64,000 nt of DNA from Pirellulales bacterium (GTDB taxonomy: Bacteria; Planctomycetota; Planctomycetia; Pirellulales; JALHPA01): contig JANRLT010000007.1 in assembly GCA_033762255.1 (NCBI GenBank), forward strand, positions 226,059-290,058, written 5' to 3'. The notes beneath the pieces are model-generated. The model saw only the letters and a program-made list of their open reading frames with translations. It had not been told where the DNA came from and searched no databases. The position numbers and the translations under genes are program-made. Positions 25,920 to 35,664 of this stretch are shown here, piece after piece. Position 1 is the first letter of the stretch. Each line of letters begins with the position of its first letter.

Positions 25920-26681
25920 ATGTCGGAAAATAATAATTCGCAAGATTGGCTAAGATCAGGTCGGGACAATCCGTACGCCTTTTTAGGCGGGACACCGGTC
26001 GCCCTGGCCGAGGAATCGACCCGCACAACGTTTATCCGCCGGGTTTACACCCACATGTTTGGCGCGGTGCTGGCCTTTGCAGCGTTGCAGTTTGTGCTGT
26101 TAAATACCCCTGCCGCGGCAACCCTGACCGGTTTCTTTTACGGAACCCATTACGGGACATTCATCCTGCTGGGCATGATGATCGGCGCGAGCTGGCTGGC
26201 CAGTTACTGGGCCCATAGCGCGATTTCCTTGCCGGTGCAATACGCTGGCTTGGGATTGTACGTGGTGGCCCAATCGCTAGTGGCGGCGCCGCTGTTATAC
26301 GTCGCGAATCATTCATTTCCGGGGCAGCATCTGATTGAGTCAGCCGCGCTGATCACGGTGGCGGTGTTTGCCGGGTTGACGGCGGTGGTATGGTTTACCA
26401 AGGTCGATTTGTCCTTTATGGGCAAGATTTTGACCGTGGTGGGGATCACCGCCTTTGCGACCATCATCGTGGGAATGATCTTTGGGTTTACGCTGGGGAT
26501 CTGGTTTACAGGATTGATGATCGCCCTGGCATGCGGTTACATCATGTACGACACCTCGATGATCCTGCATCACTATACCGAGGACCGTTATGTGGGCGCC
26601 GCGCTCGAACTGTTTGCTTCGGTCATTATGCTGTTCTATCAGATTTTGATTTTCCTGATGAAGCTGCAGTCGCGAGACTAG
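25920..26681 (+). CDS. Bax inhibitor-1 / YccA family membrane protein
   Basis: The 253-residue protein has a hydrophilic N-terminus of about 45 residues (including TTFIRRVYTHMFG, the usual BI-1 entry motif) and seven membrane segments. A MYDTSMILHHYTED loop between the last helices holds acidic residues of the family's proton/calcium-sensing type. Bacterial BI-1 proteins (YetJ, YccA) are calcium-leak channels or FtsH modulators; the specific role here is unknown. A very strong stem-loop 130 bp downstream probably ends the transcript. Confidence 0.88.
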   Translation: MSENNNSQDWLRSGRDNPYAFLGGTPVALAEESTRTTFIRRVYTHMFGAVLAFAALQFVLLNTPAAATLTGFFYGTHYGTFILLGMMIGASWLASYWAHSAISLPVQYAGLGLYVVAQSLVAAPLLYVANHSFPGQHLIESAALITVAVFAGLTAVVWFTKVDLSFMGKILTVVGITAFATIIVGMIFGFTLGIWFTGLMIALACGYIMYDTSMILHHYTEDRYVGAALELFASVIMLFYQILIFLMKLQSRD

Positions 26682-27025
26682 ATTTACGCTGTCGCGGGGC
26701 TGGATTCACGCAGTCGCGGGATTGGGTTTGCCCCGACCCGCGATTGATGGGCAATACGGGTCCTGGCGTTTTTTGCCAATCATGACTGGTGGCGGCTCAT
26801 GGACTTTTTTACACAAGCGGCACCCTGTTAAATCAGCGGTGCCGCTTGTGCTGTTTAGTTGGGTTATGTGCTAATGACTAAATTCCATCAACCAAATGCC
26901 ATACTCCACTCCTCCAAACTCAAGCCACCAATACCACGCGTTGGTCCGCGCTCCGCTACGCGTCGCGGCTAACCTTTCCGCTCTTCACCATCCACTTTCC
27001 ACCATCTACTTCCCACTTGCTCCCC
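26682..27025. other. Intergenic region after the Bax-inhibitor gene
   Basis: This 344-bp stretch has no supported gene. It holds several CGCGGG/CCCGCG words near 26700-26750 and the terminator-like stem-loop at 26812-26850. Confidence 0.5.
26812..26850 (+). terminator. Strong stem-loop, probable terminator of the Bax-inhibitor gene
   Basis: CACAAGCGGCACC and GGTGCCGCTTGTG pair perfectly over 13 bp around a 13-base loop; the T-rich sequence that follows (CTGTTTAGTT) is modest. Confidence 0.65.
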
Positions 27026-27424
27026 ATGCCTCCCGCCGAACCCGACACGCGCGATCCGCTTTATTTGCAGGGGATCGAGCATTTTAACGTCTGCGACTTT
27101 TTTGAAGCGCACGAGGTCTGGGAAGAACTTTGGACCGAATATCGGGGACCCGCCCGCCAATACTATCAAGGCCTGATCCAAGCCGCCGTGGGCCTGTTTC
27201 ATTTTGGCAATGGCAACATTCGCGGAGCCAAAAAACTGTACCATAGCGTCAAAGGGTACCTCGAACCGTACCGCCCCCACTACCTGGGCCTGGACTTGGA
27301 AAAGTTTTTGTCCGAATTTGAAGCTTGCTTTGCCCAAGTGGCCGCCAGTACCGAGGAATTTCCCCAAATCGAGATCGATCCCGATTTAATCCCCGAAATT
27401 CATCTCGCGCCCGAAGCCGCGTAA
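27026..27424 (+). CDS. DUF309 domain protein
   Basis: The 132-residue protein from ATG 27026 carries the DUF309 core: YLQGIEHFNVCDFFEAHEVW, then EELWTEYRGPARQYYQGLIQ, AAVGLFHFGNGNIRGAKKLY and SVKGYLEPYRP. The conserved HExWE-like helix (AHEVWEELW) and the YYQGLIQ helix are intact. The domain is an all-helical cytosolic fold of unknown biochemical role. The gene lies 229 bp before the CaMKII-association-like gene on the same strand. Confidence 0.88.
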   Translation: MPPAEPDTRDPLYLQGIEHFNVCDFFEAHEVWEELWTEYRGPARQYYQGLIQAAVGLFHFGNGNIRGAKKLYHSVKGYLEPYRPHYLGLDLEKFLSEFEACFAQVAASTEEFPQIEIDPDLIPEIHLAPEAA

Positions 27425-27652
27425 ATCCGGGTGCGTTTTCGTGGCTGGGTCCAAAAAACATCCCTGGCGGCGAGCTGGCCCCCTGCTAACACGGACGCGG
27501 GACTCTCAACCTGGCGGAAATGCCAGTTTGGTTCTCTTGATAAATATTTTGTAAAAAACGCTTTTCTTTGAGGGCGGGATCGGGGAAAATGCCCCAGGAG
27601 TCCATGCTCAGGGAGTCGTTCCCCCCCGTCTGTTGTTTTCATTTTATCGCCC

Positions 27653-28066
27653 ATGCCCGACCATCACGCCGCACAGACCGAATTGACCGCGACCCTGTTG
27701 GAGCACAACCAGCGGTTACTGGACGCCATTTTTGCGGGGGACTGGAAAACCTACGCCGAATTGTGCGATCCGGGGCTGACCTGTTTTGAGCCGGAGGGGC
27801 TGGGGCATTTGATCACGGGATTGCCGTTTCATAAGTATTATTTTGATCTCCCCGCGGGGGGCCCGGCGACACAGATCCAGGTGACGATGGCCAGTCCCGT
27901 GGTCCGTCCCCTGGGAAGTGACGCGGCCCTGGTGCTGTACACCCGGCTAACGCAGGTGGTCACGCCCAGCGGTCCGGTAACCAAACGGGTGGAGGAAACC
28001 CGCGTCTGGCACAAGCAGTCCGGGGGCTGGAAACTGACGCATGTGCACCGGTCGCTGCCGGGATAG
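27653..28066 (+). CDS. CaMKII association domain-like protein (SnoaL/NTF2-type fold)
   Basis: The 137-residue protein starts LTATLLEHNQRLLDAIFAGD then WKTYAELCDPGLTCFEPEG, LGHLITGLPFHKYYF and ends KLTHVHRSLPG. This matches the oligomerisation domain of calcium/calmodulin-dependent kinase II, an NTF2-like cone, here as a free-standing protein with no kinase. In bacteria such domains may form rings or bind small ligands. The pocket residues (His in TGLPFHKYYF, Arg in LYTRLTQV) are present, but the function is unknown. Confidence 0.75.
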   Translation: MPDHHAAQTELTATLLEHNQRLLDAIFAGDWKTYAELCDPGLTCFEPEGLGHLITGLPFHKYYFDLPAGGPATQIQVTMASPVVRPLGSDAALVLYTRLTQVVTPSGPVTKRVEETRVWHKQSGGWKLTHVHRSLPG

Positions 28067-28233
28067 GGGGGAGTTAAAGATTTTTAACAATTACGCGACA
28101 TGTCATTAATTTTTTTACTTTAAAAACTACCAACGAAATCGCAAGATTGGATTTAAGTCATCGAATGAGTCACCAGTCCATCCTCAACACTCGTTTCAAT
28201 CACACACTTTCACACTCACTATTGGATCAACTA

Positions 28234-30216
28234 ATGCGCACACCCTATTTCAATCACTTGTATAAGTCTGGCCTGGCAGTGGCATGCCTCTTTGTGGCTG
28301 TTCACTTATTTCCCACCCCCGTTCATGCCCAGCTTGCCCCGACCCCCGCGCCCGCCGCGGTTCATAACACGCACTTTCTTCCCGCCGAACCGCTTTTTGC
28401 GGGTTGGGCCAGCCCCGGTCCGGCCTTGCAGAACCCCGACTTGGCCAAGCTGGCCAAAATGTTCGAGGAACTTTCCGAGATGAAGGAATCGACCGGCATC
28501 ACGCTGGCCGATGTGGATTCCGTCAAATCCGCCCTGGTGGTCGCAGACCCCCGCCAAGTCCAGGCCCCCCAGGGGGGCTTTAGCATACGCTTTGCGACGC
28601 CCGCCGCGCTGCAGTCCTACGCCGCGACCATGCTTAAAAACTTTCAACCCGGCGAAAAGCTGGGAAATTTTCCCACCTTGCAACGGGAGGCCGATACCTG
28701 GAACCCCCAAACCCAACAGGTCGAAAAAATCCAAAACACCTTTATCCAGACCGATGACCGGACGCTGGTCTTTGTCATGGATGCCAAACTGGCCAATACC
28801 GTGCAGGCCCTCAACGGCGCTCCCGTCGATAAACCCGAATGGGGGGCGGAATTTGCCAAAATGGCCAACAAACCGCTCGTGGGCGTGGTCGATCTCAAGC
28901 AAGTTCGGGAATTGGTCAAAGCCCAGATGGGGGACCGCAGGCCCGAGGGGATGGAAGGGATGATTTTTAACAGCTTTGCCACCCTGTGGGAGCAGTCCGA
29001 CTTTGCCGTGGGGAGTGTCGAGTTTTACCCCGTGCCGCAACTGAATGCCTTGGCCATCTGCCCGGATGAAAAAGGGGCTAAGCGGGTCGAAGGGACCATC
29101 AAGGGGTTGATCGCCCTGGGTAAGTCGTTCCTACCGGTTGCCAAGCAACAAATGCTCAAGCTGGACGCCAATAACCCCGAAAAGCCCGGGGAGAAGTTCT
29201 TTGCCGAGCTGGAACAACTGGTCAAAAATGTGGAGATCAAACAATCGGCCAACACCGTCAACCTGACCGTAAAGACCAGCGAGACACTCATGCCGCTGGC
29301 GGTTAAGTTTTTGGAGCCGGTCCTCAAGCAGGCCCGCGCCGAAGCCGACCGCATGCGCGAAATGAACAACGTGCGGCAAATCGCGCTCGCGATGATGAAT
29401 TATGAGCAAGCGCACGGGCATATGCCCCCGGCGGTGGTCCTAGGCCCGGATGGCAAGACCCCCCATAGCTGGCGCGTGGCGATCCTGCCATTTTTAGAGG
29501 ATGGGAAGTTGTACAATGAATACAAACTGGACGAACCGTGGGATAGCGAGAACAACAAAAAAGTCCTGGCCAAGATGCCAGCGGTGTTTCGTTCGGTCAA
29601 GGCTAAGCGCGACAGCGTGCATAGCAATTACTATGTGTTGACATCCGCGGGAGGCATTTTTACCGCCGAACCGGCCAAAGCCGGGTCAAAGTTTACCACC
29701 ATCACCGACGGTACCAGCAATACGCTCTTGGTAGTCGAGGCCACCCGGGAAATTCCCTGGACCAAGCCCGAGGACATCAGCGTGGAAAAGGGAAAAGTCC
29801 CCATGCTGGGTGCAAAAGATGCCAAATACTTTATCTCCGCGACGGCCGACGGGGCGTCGTATAGCCTAAAGACGGATGTGGACCCCACGGTGTTTTGGAA
29901 TTTGGCGAGTAAGTCCGACGGCCAGTTGGTCAATATCGACGATGCCCTGACCGAGGAGGAAAAAGCTCGTCGTCCCCGGCCGCCAGCGAACTTTAACGCC
30001 CCTCCGGGAGCATTTCCGGGTGGAGGACCGGGTGCGTTACCACCTCCCGGCGGGCAACCTTTGCCCCCTCCGGGCGCATTTCCCGGGGGAGCACCAGGGG
30101 CTGTTCCGCCTCCGGGCGCCCAGGCATTGCCCCCTCCTGGCGGATTGCGCGGGTCGGACGCGGTTCCCCCGCCCAAGAGGGTCGAAACCCAAAAGGCCCC
30201 GGCCACTCCCCGGTAA
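28234..30216 (+). CDS. Secreted DUF1559 protein with a Pro/Gly-rich tail
   Basis: From ATG 28234 the protein is 660 residues; an ATG at 28165 would add 23. A signal peptide (LAVACLFVAVHLFPTPVHA) takes the place of the prepilin helix seen in the other DUF1559 genes. Residues of about 35-360 are a mixed alpha/beta module with no named family. The DUF1559-type domain starts near 365 (MNNVRQIALAMMNYEQAHGH, then WRVAILPFLEDGKLYNEY) and runs to about 570 (DGTSNTLLVVEA). The end is an imperfect repeat of PPPG-AFPGG units. A bipartite, terminator-ended monocistronic gene is likely, given the strong stem-loop at 30267. Confidence 0.82.
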   Translation: MRTPYFNHLYKSGLAVACLFVAVHLFPTPVHAQLAPTPAPAAVHNTHFLPAEPLFAGWASPGPALQNPDLAKLAKMFEELSEMKESTGITLADVDSVKSALVVADPRQVQAPQGGFSIRFATPAALQSYAATMLKNFQPGEKLGNFPTLQREADTWNPQTQQVEKIQNTFIQTDDRTLVFVMDAKLANTVQALNGAPVDKPEWGAEFAKMANKPLVGVVDLKQVRELVKAQMGDRRPEGMEGMIFNSFATLWEQSDFAVGSVEFYPVPQLNALAICPDEKGAKRVEGTIKGLIALGKSFLPVAKQQMLKLDANNPEKPGEKFFAELEQLVKNVEIKQSANTVNLTVKTSETLMPLAVKFLEPVLKQARAEADRMREMNNVRQIALAMMNYEQAHGHMPPAVVLGPDGKTPHSWRVAILPFLEDGKLYNEYKLDEPWDSENNKKVLAKMPAVFRSVKAKRDSVHSNYYVLTSAGGIFTAEPAKAGSKFTTITDGTSNTLLVVEATREIPWTKPEDISVEKGKVPMLGAKDAKYFISATADGASYSLKTDVDPTVFWNLASKSDGQLVNIDDALTEEEKARRPRPPANFNAPPGAFPGGGPGALPPPGGQPLPPPGAFPGGAPGAVPPPGAQALPPPGGLRGSDAVPPPKRVETQKAPATPR

Positions 30217-30266
30217 CACCTGTTGGGGGAAACTTGCTAACGATCAAGTAACCGTAGATTCGTCCC

Positions 30267-30307
30267 GGCGGGGCTTTTCCAGCAGGAAAACCCCGCCTGT
30301 CGTTTTT
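30267..30307 (+). terminator. Rho-independent terminator of the secreted DUF1559 gene
   Basis: GGCGGGG-TTTTCC pairs with GGAAAA-CCCCGCC (one unpaired C in the left arm) around AGCA, and the stem is followed by TGTCGTTTTT. It lies between convergent genes, 50 bp after the stop at 30216, and just before the end of uvrA. Confidence 0.8.
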
Positions 30308-30308
30308 G

Positions 30309-33176
30309 TCACGAAAGTGCCGCCAACACCTGGTGCAAATGCCGCCCGGTATGGCTGGCATCGCAGGTGGCGACTTCCTCCGGCGTGCCACACACGACAA
30401 CCCGCCCCCCCGCGGCGCCACCTTCTGGTCCCAAATCAATCAGATAATCCGCGGCTAACATCACATCCACGTTATGTTCGATGACCAGCACCGTGTGCCC
30501 GGCATCCACCAACCGCTGCAAAACCTCCAACAACCGGGCGATATCGGCAAAGTGCAACCCCGTGGTGGGCTCATCCAACACAAACAGGGTCTTGCCCGCC
30601 GCCCCTCGGCCCAGTTCCGCCGCCAGCTTGATGCGCTGCGCTTCTCCTCCGGATAGCGTCCCCCCGGACTGGCCCAGTGTCAGGTATCCCAACCCGACCT
30701 CGCATAGGCAAGTCAACATCGGCGCGAGCAGCGGCACATTGGCAAAGAACGCCGCGGCCGCCTCGCACGACAGTTCCAGAACCTGGTCGATGGAGTGTCC
30801 ACGGTAAAAAACTTCCCGCGTGGCGGCGTTATAGCGCGTCCCCTGGCACGCCGCGCAGGGGATCAGCGCATCGGGCAAAAAGCTCATCGCCACGCGCCGT
30901 TCCCCTAGTCCCTGGCAATCCTCGCAGCGGCCCCCCTTGACGTTAAAGCTAAACCGATTTGGCCGATAACCGCGCTGCTTGGCCAATTTGGTCAGGGCAA
31001 ACAACCGCCGGATTTCATCCAGCAGTCCGCAATACGTCGCGGGCGTGCTACGGGCGGTCCGGCCAATGGGCTGCTGGTCGATTCGCACGATTCGCTCCAA
31101 CTGCCGCACTCCCCGCAAGCTATCAAATTCCCCGGGTTGCTGCGTGGCGCCGTGCAACTGCCGGGCGACCTCCCGCGCGAGTGTCCCATTAATCAAAGTG
31201 CTTTTACCCGAACCGCTTACCCCCGTCACGCAGACCAGCAAGCCCAAGGGAATCGTCACATCCAGATTTTGTAGATTGTTGGCCCGACAACCGCTGATGA
31301 CCAATTGCCGCGAACTTTTGACCGGTCGCCGCGCCCTTGGCCGCGGCACGCGCAGCCGCCCGCTGAGGTAGCCGCCGGTCAAGGAACCCGCATCCGCGCA
31401 AACCTGGTCCGGCGTCCCCAAGGAGACAATTCGACCTCCATGCACGCCGGCGCCCGGGCCCATATCGATCAAATAATCCGCGGCTAGCATGGTGGCGGCG
31501 TCATGTTCGACCACGATGACGCTATTTCCCTGGGTTTGCAGATCGCGGAGGGATTCGATCAACCATTCGTTATCGCGGGGGTGCAGCCCGATCGAGGGTT
31601 CGTCCAAAATGTAGCACACCCCCACCAAGCCGGACCCGATGCTAGTCGCCAGCCGGACGCGCTGCAGTTCGCCGCCGCTCAGCGTGCTGGCTGGGCGGGA
31701 AAGCGTCAGATAAGAGAGGCCCACGCGCCGCAAGAAGGCCAAGCGGCTGGTGATCTCCCGCGCCAAGGGCTCAAAGACGGGGCGGTCGCGGGGGGGGACA
31801 TCCAGGCTGTCAAACCAGGCGGCTAATTCCGCGCAGGCCAGGGATATCAGCTCGGGGAGGGTGATCCCTTGCCAGCGAACCGCGCGGGACAGGGGTTGCA
31901 GGCGGCTACCGTCGCAACCGGGGCAGCGGACTTCCGCGCGCAAGCCAGCCAGTTCTTCGCGCCGCGCGGGGCGCAGCGTGGTGACGTATTCTTGTTCCAG
32001 CAGATTCTTAAGCCCGATAAATCCATTTGGAACACCCCGCCAAAGTTCCCCGCGCAAGCTAGCGGGATAATCGGCCAGGGGGGTGTTAAGCGCGAGTTGA
32101 TGCGCGTCCAGCCACGGTTGCAGCGCGGCATGATAGGCGGCCAACCGTTTTGACGACAGCCCGCGCCAGGCGGCGCAGGCCCCGTCCGCCAATGATCGCG
32201 TTTCATCCGGCAACACCAGTCGCGGGTCCAACTCGTGTCGGTTGCCCAGTCCCTGGCAGTCGGGGCAGGCTCCTTGCGGGCTGCCAAAGCTGAACGAGCG
32301 CGGCTCGATCTCGGGATAGCTGGTTTGGCACCCGGGACAGGCGGAGAGCGTGCTAAACAGCGTCTCGGTCCAGACCGTGGCGTCGCGTCCATCGGGATGC
32401 TTGACCAGTTCCGCGCCAGCGGGCAACTCGCACACAATGACCGCGCCGTTTCCCTGGTCAATGGCCAGCCGCAGCGATTCCGCCAGCCGCTTTTGGATCT
32501 GTTCGCGGATGATGATCCGGTCGATCACCGCCTCGATGGTGTGGCTTTGCCGGGGATTGAGCTCGGGCGGGGGATCGATATCCACCACCGCCCCATCCAC
32601 CCGCGCGCGCAGAAACCCCGCCTTGCGAATCTGCTCAAACTCGTCCAGATGCTTCCCTTTCTGGGCCAATACCCGCGGGGCCAACAGCATCAGCTTTGTC
32701 CCCACGGGGCGTTCAGTCAGGTCGCGCTCGATTTCCTCGGCGGGGCGGGGGCGGATGGGAATCTGGCAACGGGGGCAATGCGGCACGCCCAGGCGGGCAA
32801 AGAGCACGCGTAAAAAGTCGTAAATTTCAGTGATGGTGCCGACGGTGCTGCGGGGATTTTGGTTGCCGGCGCGCTGGTCGATCGCCAGGGTGGGTTGCAG
32901 GCCATCCAGCCAGTCGATATCGGGCCGTTCGAGCTGCTGGATCAGCTTGCGCGCGGAAATGCTAACGCTTTCCAGGTATTGGCGTTGTCCTTCGGCAAAG
33001 AGCGTGTCAAACGCCAGAGAGCTTTTGCCGGAGCCGCTGGGTCCCGTGATCACGACCAACCGATCGCGGGGGATGTCCACGTCCAGGTTTTTCAGATTAT
33101 GCGTCCGCGCGCCGCGCAGGCGCAGCGCGGAACCGCTGGGGGGGGCTGCATCCGGCGACTGGGACGGGTGATTCAT
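30309..33176 (-). CDS. uvrA: Excinuclease ABC subunit A
   Basis: The 955-residue protein has the full UvrA layout. The first Walker A (VVITGPSGSGKSSLAFDTLF) is near residue 42. The first zinc motif (CPGCQTSYPE ... GACPDCQGLG) is near 280-310, and the signature LSGGELQRVRLA is near 515. The second Walker A (CVTGVSGSGKSTLINGTLA) is near 660, the second zinc motif (CEDCQGLG ... IPCAACQGTRYN) near 770, and LSGGEAQRIKLAAELGR near 865, with FVLDEPTTGLHFADI. It recognises bulky DNA lesions with UvrB in nucleotide excision repair. It stands alone; uvrB and uvrC are not here. Confidence 0.97.
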   Translation of the reverse strand: MNHPSQSPDAAPPSGSALRLRGARTHNLKNLDVDIPRDRLVVITGPSGSGKSSLAFDTLFAEGQRQYLESVSISARKLIQQLERPDIDWLDGLQPTLAIDQRAGNQNPRSTVGTITEIYDFLRVLFARLGVPHCPRCQIPIRPRPAEEIERDLTERPVGTKLMLLAPRVLAQKGKHLDEFEQIRKAGFLRARVDGAVVDIDPPPELNPRQSHTIEAVIDRIIIREQIQKRLAESLRLAIDQGNGAVIVCELPAGAELVKHPDGRDATVWTETLFSTLSACPGCQTSYPEIEPRSFSFGSPQGACPDCQGLGNRHELDPRLVLPDETRSLADGACAAWRGLSSKRLAAYHAALQPWLDAHQLALNTPLADYPASLRGELWRGVPNGFIGLKNLLEQEYVTTLRPARREELAGLRAEVRCPGCDGSRLQPLSRAVRWQGITLPELISLACAELAAWFDSLDVPPRDRPVFEPLAREITSRLAFLRRVGLSYLTLSRPASTLSGGELQRVRLATSIGSGLVGVCYILDEPSIGLHPRDNEWLIESLRDLQTQGNSVIVVEHDAATMLAADYLIDMGPGAGVHGGRIVSLGTPDQVCADAGSLTGGYLSGRLRVPRPRARRPVKSSRQLVISGCRANNLQNLDVTIPLGLLVCVTGVSGSGKSTLINGTLAREVARQLHGATQQPGEFDSLRGVRQLERIVRIDQQPIGRTARSTPATYCGLLDEIRRLFALTKLAKQRGYRPNRFSFNVKGGRCEDCQGLGERRVAMSFLPDALIPCAACQGTRYNAATREVFYRGHSIDQVLELSCEAAAAFFANVPLLAPMLTCLCEVGLGYLTLGQSGGTLSGGEAQRIKLAAELGRGAAGKTLFVLDEPTTGLHFADIARLLEVLQRLVDAGHTVLVIEHNVDVMLAADYLIDLGPEGGAAGGRVVVCGTPEEVATCDASHTGRHLHQVLAALS

Positions 33177-33197
33177 CCGCGATTGTTCCCGCGCTGG

Positions 33198-34160
33198 TCA
33201 AGGAGCGCCGCCAGCGATGGGTGAGGTGACTGTTGTTTGCGTGCTGGTTGTTTGCGCGGCATAGGACCAGACAACCTCCCGTGTGGTGGCCGCCAGTGGC
33301 AACTTCACTTCAAACCGGATCCCCTGCGGCAGCACCTGGGCGGTCTTAATCTTAGCCGCGGCCGGTTCCTGCATTTCGATTTCCACCTCCGCCACCGTAC
33401 AGAGCGGCGGACAAAAAGCCACATGCGCCCAGGCCAACTCTTGCGTCGCGTCCAGGATCACGCGGACCGAGCCGACAATTACCTCCTGGCCATTCTCCAG
33501 CCGCAGCCGCCGCTGTTCCTGCGTGGCCGCCGGTTCCGACCACAGCCAAGGGCGTTCATCGTCCGCAATTTCCAAAATTTGTTCCGTGACTTGCGGGTAT
33601 TCGGTTGATTCCGTTCCGGCGGTTATTTCGTGTGCCGAGTTTACCAGTGGTGACGCTGTTTCTGGTGTGAGATCCAAGATTCGCCGCCGGATTCTTTGTA
33701 CAAGCGGCCGCCGGGAGAGCCAGGGGAGTGTCCATGGTCCTGCCGCCCCCAGCAAGATTTCGCTACCTATCGCCACCCAGAGGAGCGTGATCCCCAGCGC
33801 GCTCGTTCCGTAGGTGACCGCCGCTCCCAGCAGCGCCAATCCCACGCTGGGCAAGAGTTGCGCCGCCAGGGCGCGATCTTTGCCTGGCAATGGGATAGAA
33901 TTTGTCCAGCCGCGCAGGCCTAGGCGCAAGCCCACACTACAAAGCGGCCAGAGCAAGGCCAAGAGCAAATATTCCCTCCAAGTCAGCGGCGTAGAAAACG
34001 CCCCCGCGATCCGCCGCAACCATAGCAAGCAGGCCAATCCCAGCCAAGCCGCTAGTAGGCCCCAGGCCCAGCGTCCAGCCCAGGTGGGAAAGGCCCAAGG
34101 CCGCATGGATGAGCTAGAGGGAGGGAATGGATGTGTGGAAAAAGTCGAGGGGAAAGCCAT
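33198..34160 (-). CDS. Hypothetical membrane protein
   Basis: The ATG at 34160 gives 320 residues; earlier in-frame codons run into the metK 3' end and look non-coding. Three or four membrane segments occupy roughly residues 25-170 (WGLLAAWLGLACLLWL, YLLLALLWPLCSVGL, LLPSVGLALLGAAVTYG). A soluble half follows, with a beta-rich module near 225-300 (EEVIV-type strands, AWAHVAFCPPLCTVAEVEI). No family is recognised. It lies 22 bp after uvrA's start on the same strand and may be transcribed with it. Confidence 0.6.
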   Translation of the reverse strand: MAFPSTFSTHPFPPSSSSMRPWAFPTWAGRWAWGLLAAWLGLACLLWLRRIAGAFSTPLTWREYLLLALLWPLCSVGLRLGLRGWTNSIPLPGKDRALAAQLLPSVGLALLGAAVTYGTSALGITLLWVAIGSEILLGAAGPWTLPWLSRRPLVQRIRRRILDLTPETASPLVNSAHEITAGTESTEYPQVTEQILEIADDERPWLWSEPAATQEQRRLRLENGQEVIVGSVRVILDATQELAWAHVAFCPPLCTVAEVEIEMQEPAAAKIKTAQVLPQGIRFEVKLPLAATTREVVWSYAAQTTSTQTTVTSPIAGGAP

Positions 34161-34208
34161 GGCGTGCTCCGTATCGCGGTAGGCACAGGCTGCGTGCCAA
34201 ATCCGTAG

Positions 34209-34227
34209 CGGAACTTGCCAAAGTTCC
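34209..34227 (+). repeat. REP-like hairpin, copy 4
   Basis: GGAACTT-GCCA-AAGTTCC preceded by GTAGC: the same unit as at 18883-19007, with the stem bases of copy 2. Confidence 0.6.
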
Positions 34228-34260
34228 AAAATATACGTTATCACACACAGGCCACTGGAA

Positions 34261-35433
34261 CTACTTGGCCGCTTTGGCCAGTTCGTCCTTGCGGTGCGTA
34301 CTTTCCCAGGTAAATTCGCCCGGTTTCCCCGTGCGGCCAAAATGCCCCCCCGCCGCCGTCGGCCGATAAATGGGCCGCCGCAAATCCAAATACTTAATAA
34401 TGCCACTGGGGCTTAGGGGGAATAACTCGCGGGCGATGGCACACAGCTTTTCATCGCTGATTTTGCCGGTCCCCTGGCTATCGACATGCACACTGACCGG
34501 ATCGGACACGCCAATGGCATAGGCCAATTGCACTTCACAGCGATCGGCCAAACCAGCGGCCACCAGGTTCTTAGCCACATGCCGGGCCATGTACGCCGCG
34601 CTGCGGTCCACCTTGGTCGGGTCCTTGCCGCTAAACGCTCCGCCGCCATGCCGACCCCAACCGCCATAGGTATCGACGATGATCTTGCGCCCCGTCAGGC
34701 CGCAATCCCCCTGCGGCCCCCCCACCACAAACCGCCCCGTGGGATTGATATGGTATTTAATATTCCCTTTGACCAACTCCGCCGGCAGGGCGGGTTCCAC
34801 GATTTGTTTAATAACATATTCCTGAATCGACGCGTGGCTCACTTCCTCATTATGCTGGGTAGAGACCACGACCGTGTCGATCCGCACTGGTTTGTTCCCC
34901 TCAAATTCCACCGTCACCTGGCTTTTGGTGTCGGGCCGCAGCCAATTGACATGCCGTAGTTGCCGGGCCTCGGTCAGGCGATTGATAATCCGATGCGCGA
35001 GCGCGATCGGTAGCGGCATGAGCTCGGGAGTGTCGTTGCACGCATAGCCAAACATCAGCCCCTGGTCCCCCGCTCCCACATCCTTCCCCGCGGCGGTGTT
35101 GTCGTTCACCCCCTGGGCGATGTCGGGGCTTTGCTTATCCAAGGTCACCATGACGGCGCAGGTATCGGCGCAGATCCCCATTTGGTCGTCGGTATAGCCC
35201 ACGTCCCGTATGACGCCGCGCACGATTTGTTGATAATCAATCACCGCGTTGCTGGTGATTTCTCCCGCGACCACCGCCACGCCGGTGGTAACCAGCGTTT
35301 CGCACGCCACGCGACTCAGCGGGTCTTGGGCCAACATGGCATCTAAAATTCCGTCCGAGATTTGGTCGGCCAGTTTGTCGGGGTGGCCCATGCTGACGGA
35401 TTCGCTGGTGAACAAGTATTTTCCAGAAGCCAC
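34261..35433 (-). CDS. metK: S-adenosylmethionine synthetase
   Basis: The best start is GTG at 35433: GAGGAG lies nine bases upstream and the product begins [20 protein letters not shown], the family's normal N-terminus. The protein is 390 residues, the usual length. Visible motifs are [26 protein letters not shown] (ATP binding) and the Pro/Gly loop [20 protein letters not shown]. It joins ATP and methionine to AdoMet in the cytosol as a tetramer. A minus-strand TATACT lies about 100 bases upstream (35529-35534), but its -35 partner is weak. No known AdoMet riboswitch pattern was seen in the leader. Confidence 0.97.
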   Translation of the reverse strand: MASGKYLFTSESVSMGHPDKLADQISDGILDAMLAQDPLSRVACETLVTTGVAVVAGEITSNAVIDYQQIVRGVIRDVGYTDDQMGICADTCAVMVTLDKQSPDIAQGVNDNTAAGKDVGAGDQGLMFGYACNDTPELMPLPIALAHRIINRLTEARQLRHVNWLRPDTKSQVTVEFEGNKPVRIDTVVVSTQHNEEVSHASIQEYVIKQIVEPALPAELVKGNIKYHINPTGRFVVGGPQGDCGLTGRKIIVDTYGGWGRHGGGAFSGKDPTKVDRSAAYMARHVAKNLVAAGLADRCEVQLAYAIGVSDPVSVHVDSQGTGKISDEKLCAIARELFPLSPSGIIKYLDLRRPIYRPTAAGGHFGRTGKPGEFTWESTHRKDELAKAAK

Positions 35434-35441
35434 GTTGACCC

Positions 35442-35447
35442 ACTCCT
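35442..35447 (-). promoter_or_regulatory. Shine-Dalgarno site supporting the GTG start of metK
   Basis: GAGGAG, nine bases before GTG 35433, decides the start. Confidence 0.7.
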
Positions 35448-35664
35448 CAAGCAAAAAAAGGGCAAAAAACGCCAAAATGGTGGCGTGCCGCGATCAGGCA
35501 AAAATCGCTGAACCGTGATCAAAGTTAGAGTATAAGAACTTTTCCGCCAGAGGGGAATGCGGGGCGCGTTCCCCACCGAACATGGGCCGCGGCGCTTTGC
35601 GCGGTCGCCGCGAATGCCCGCCGCATAAGGCAGCAATTACCCTAAGTCATTGCCGGGAATAGCC

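Noticed and set aside
35434..35664. Possible AdoMet riboswitch before metK
   Set aside because: No conserved core of any SAM riboswitch class that I know was found; only a TATACT box and unstructured GC-rich sequence.
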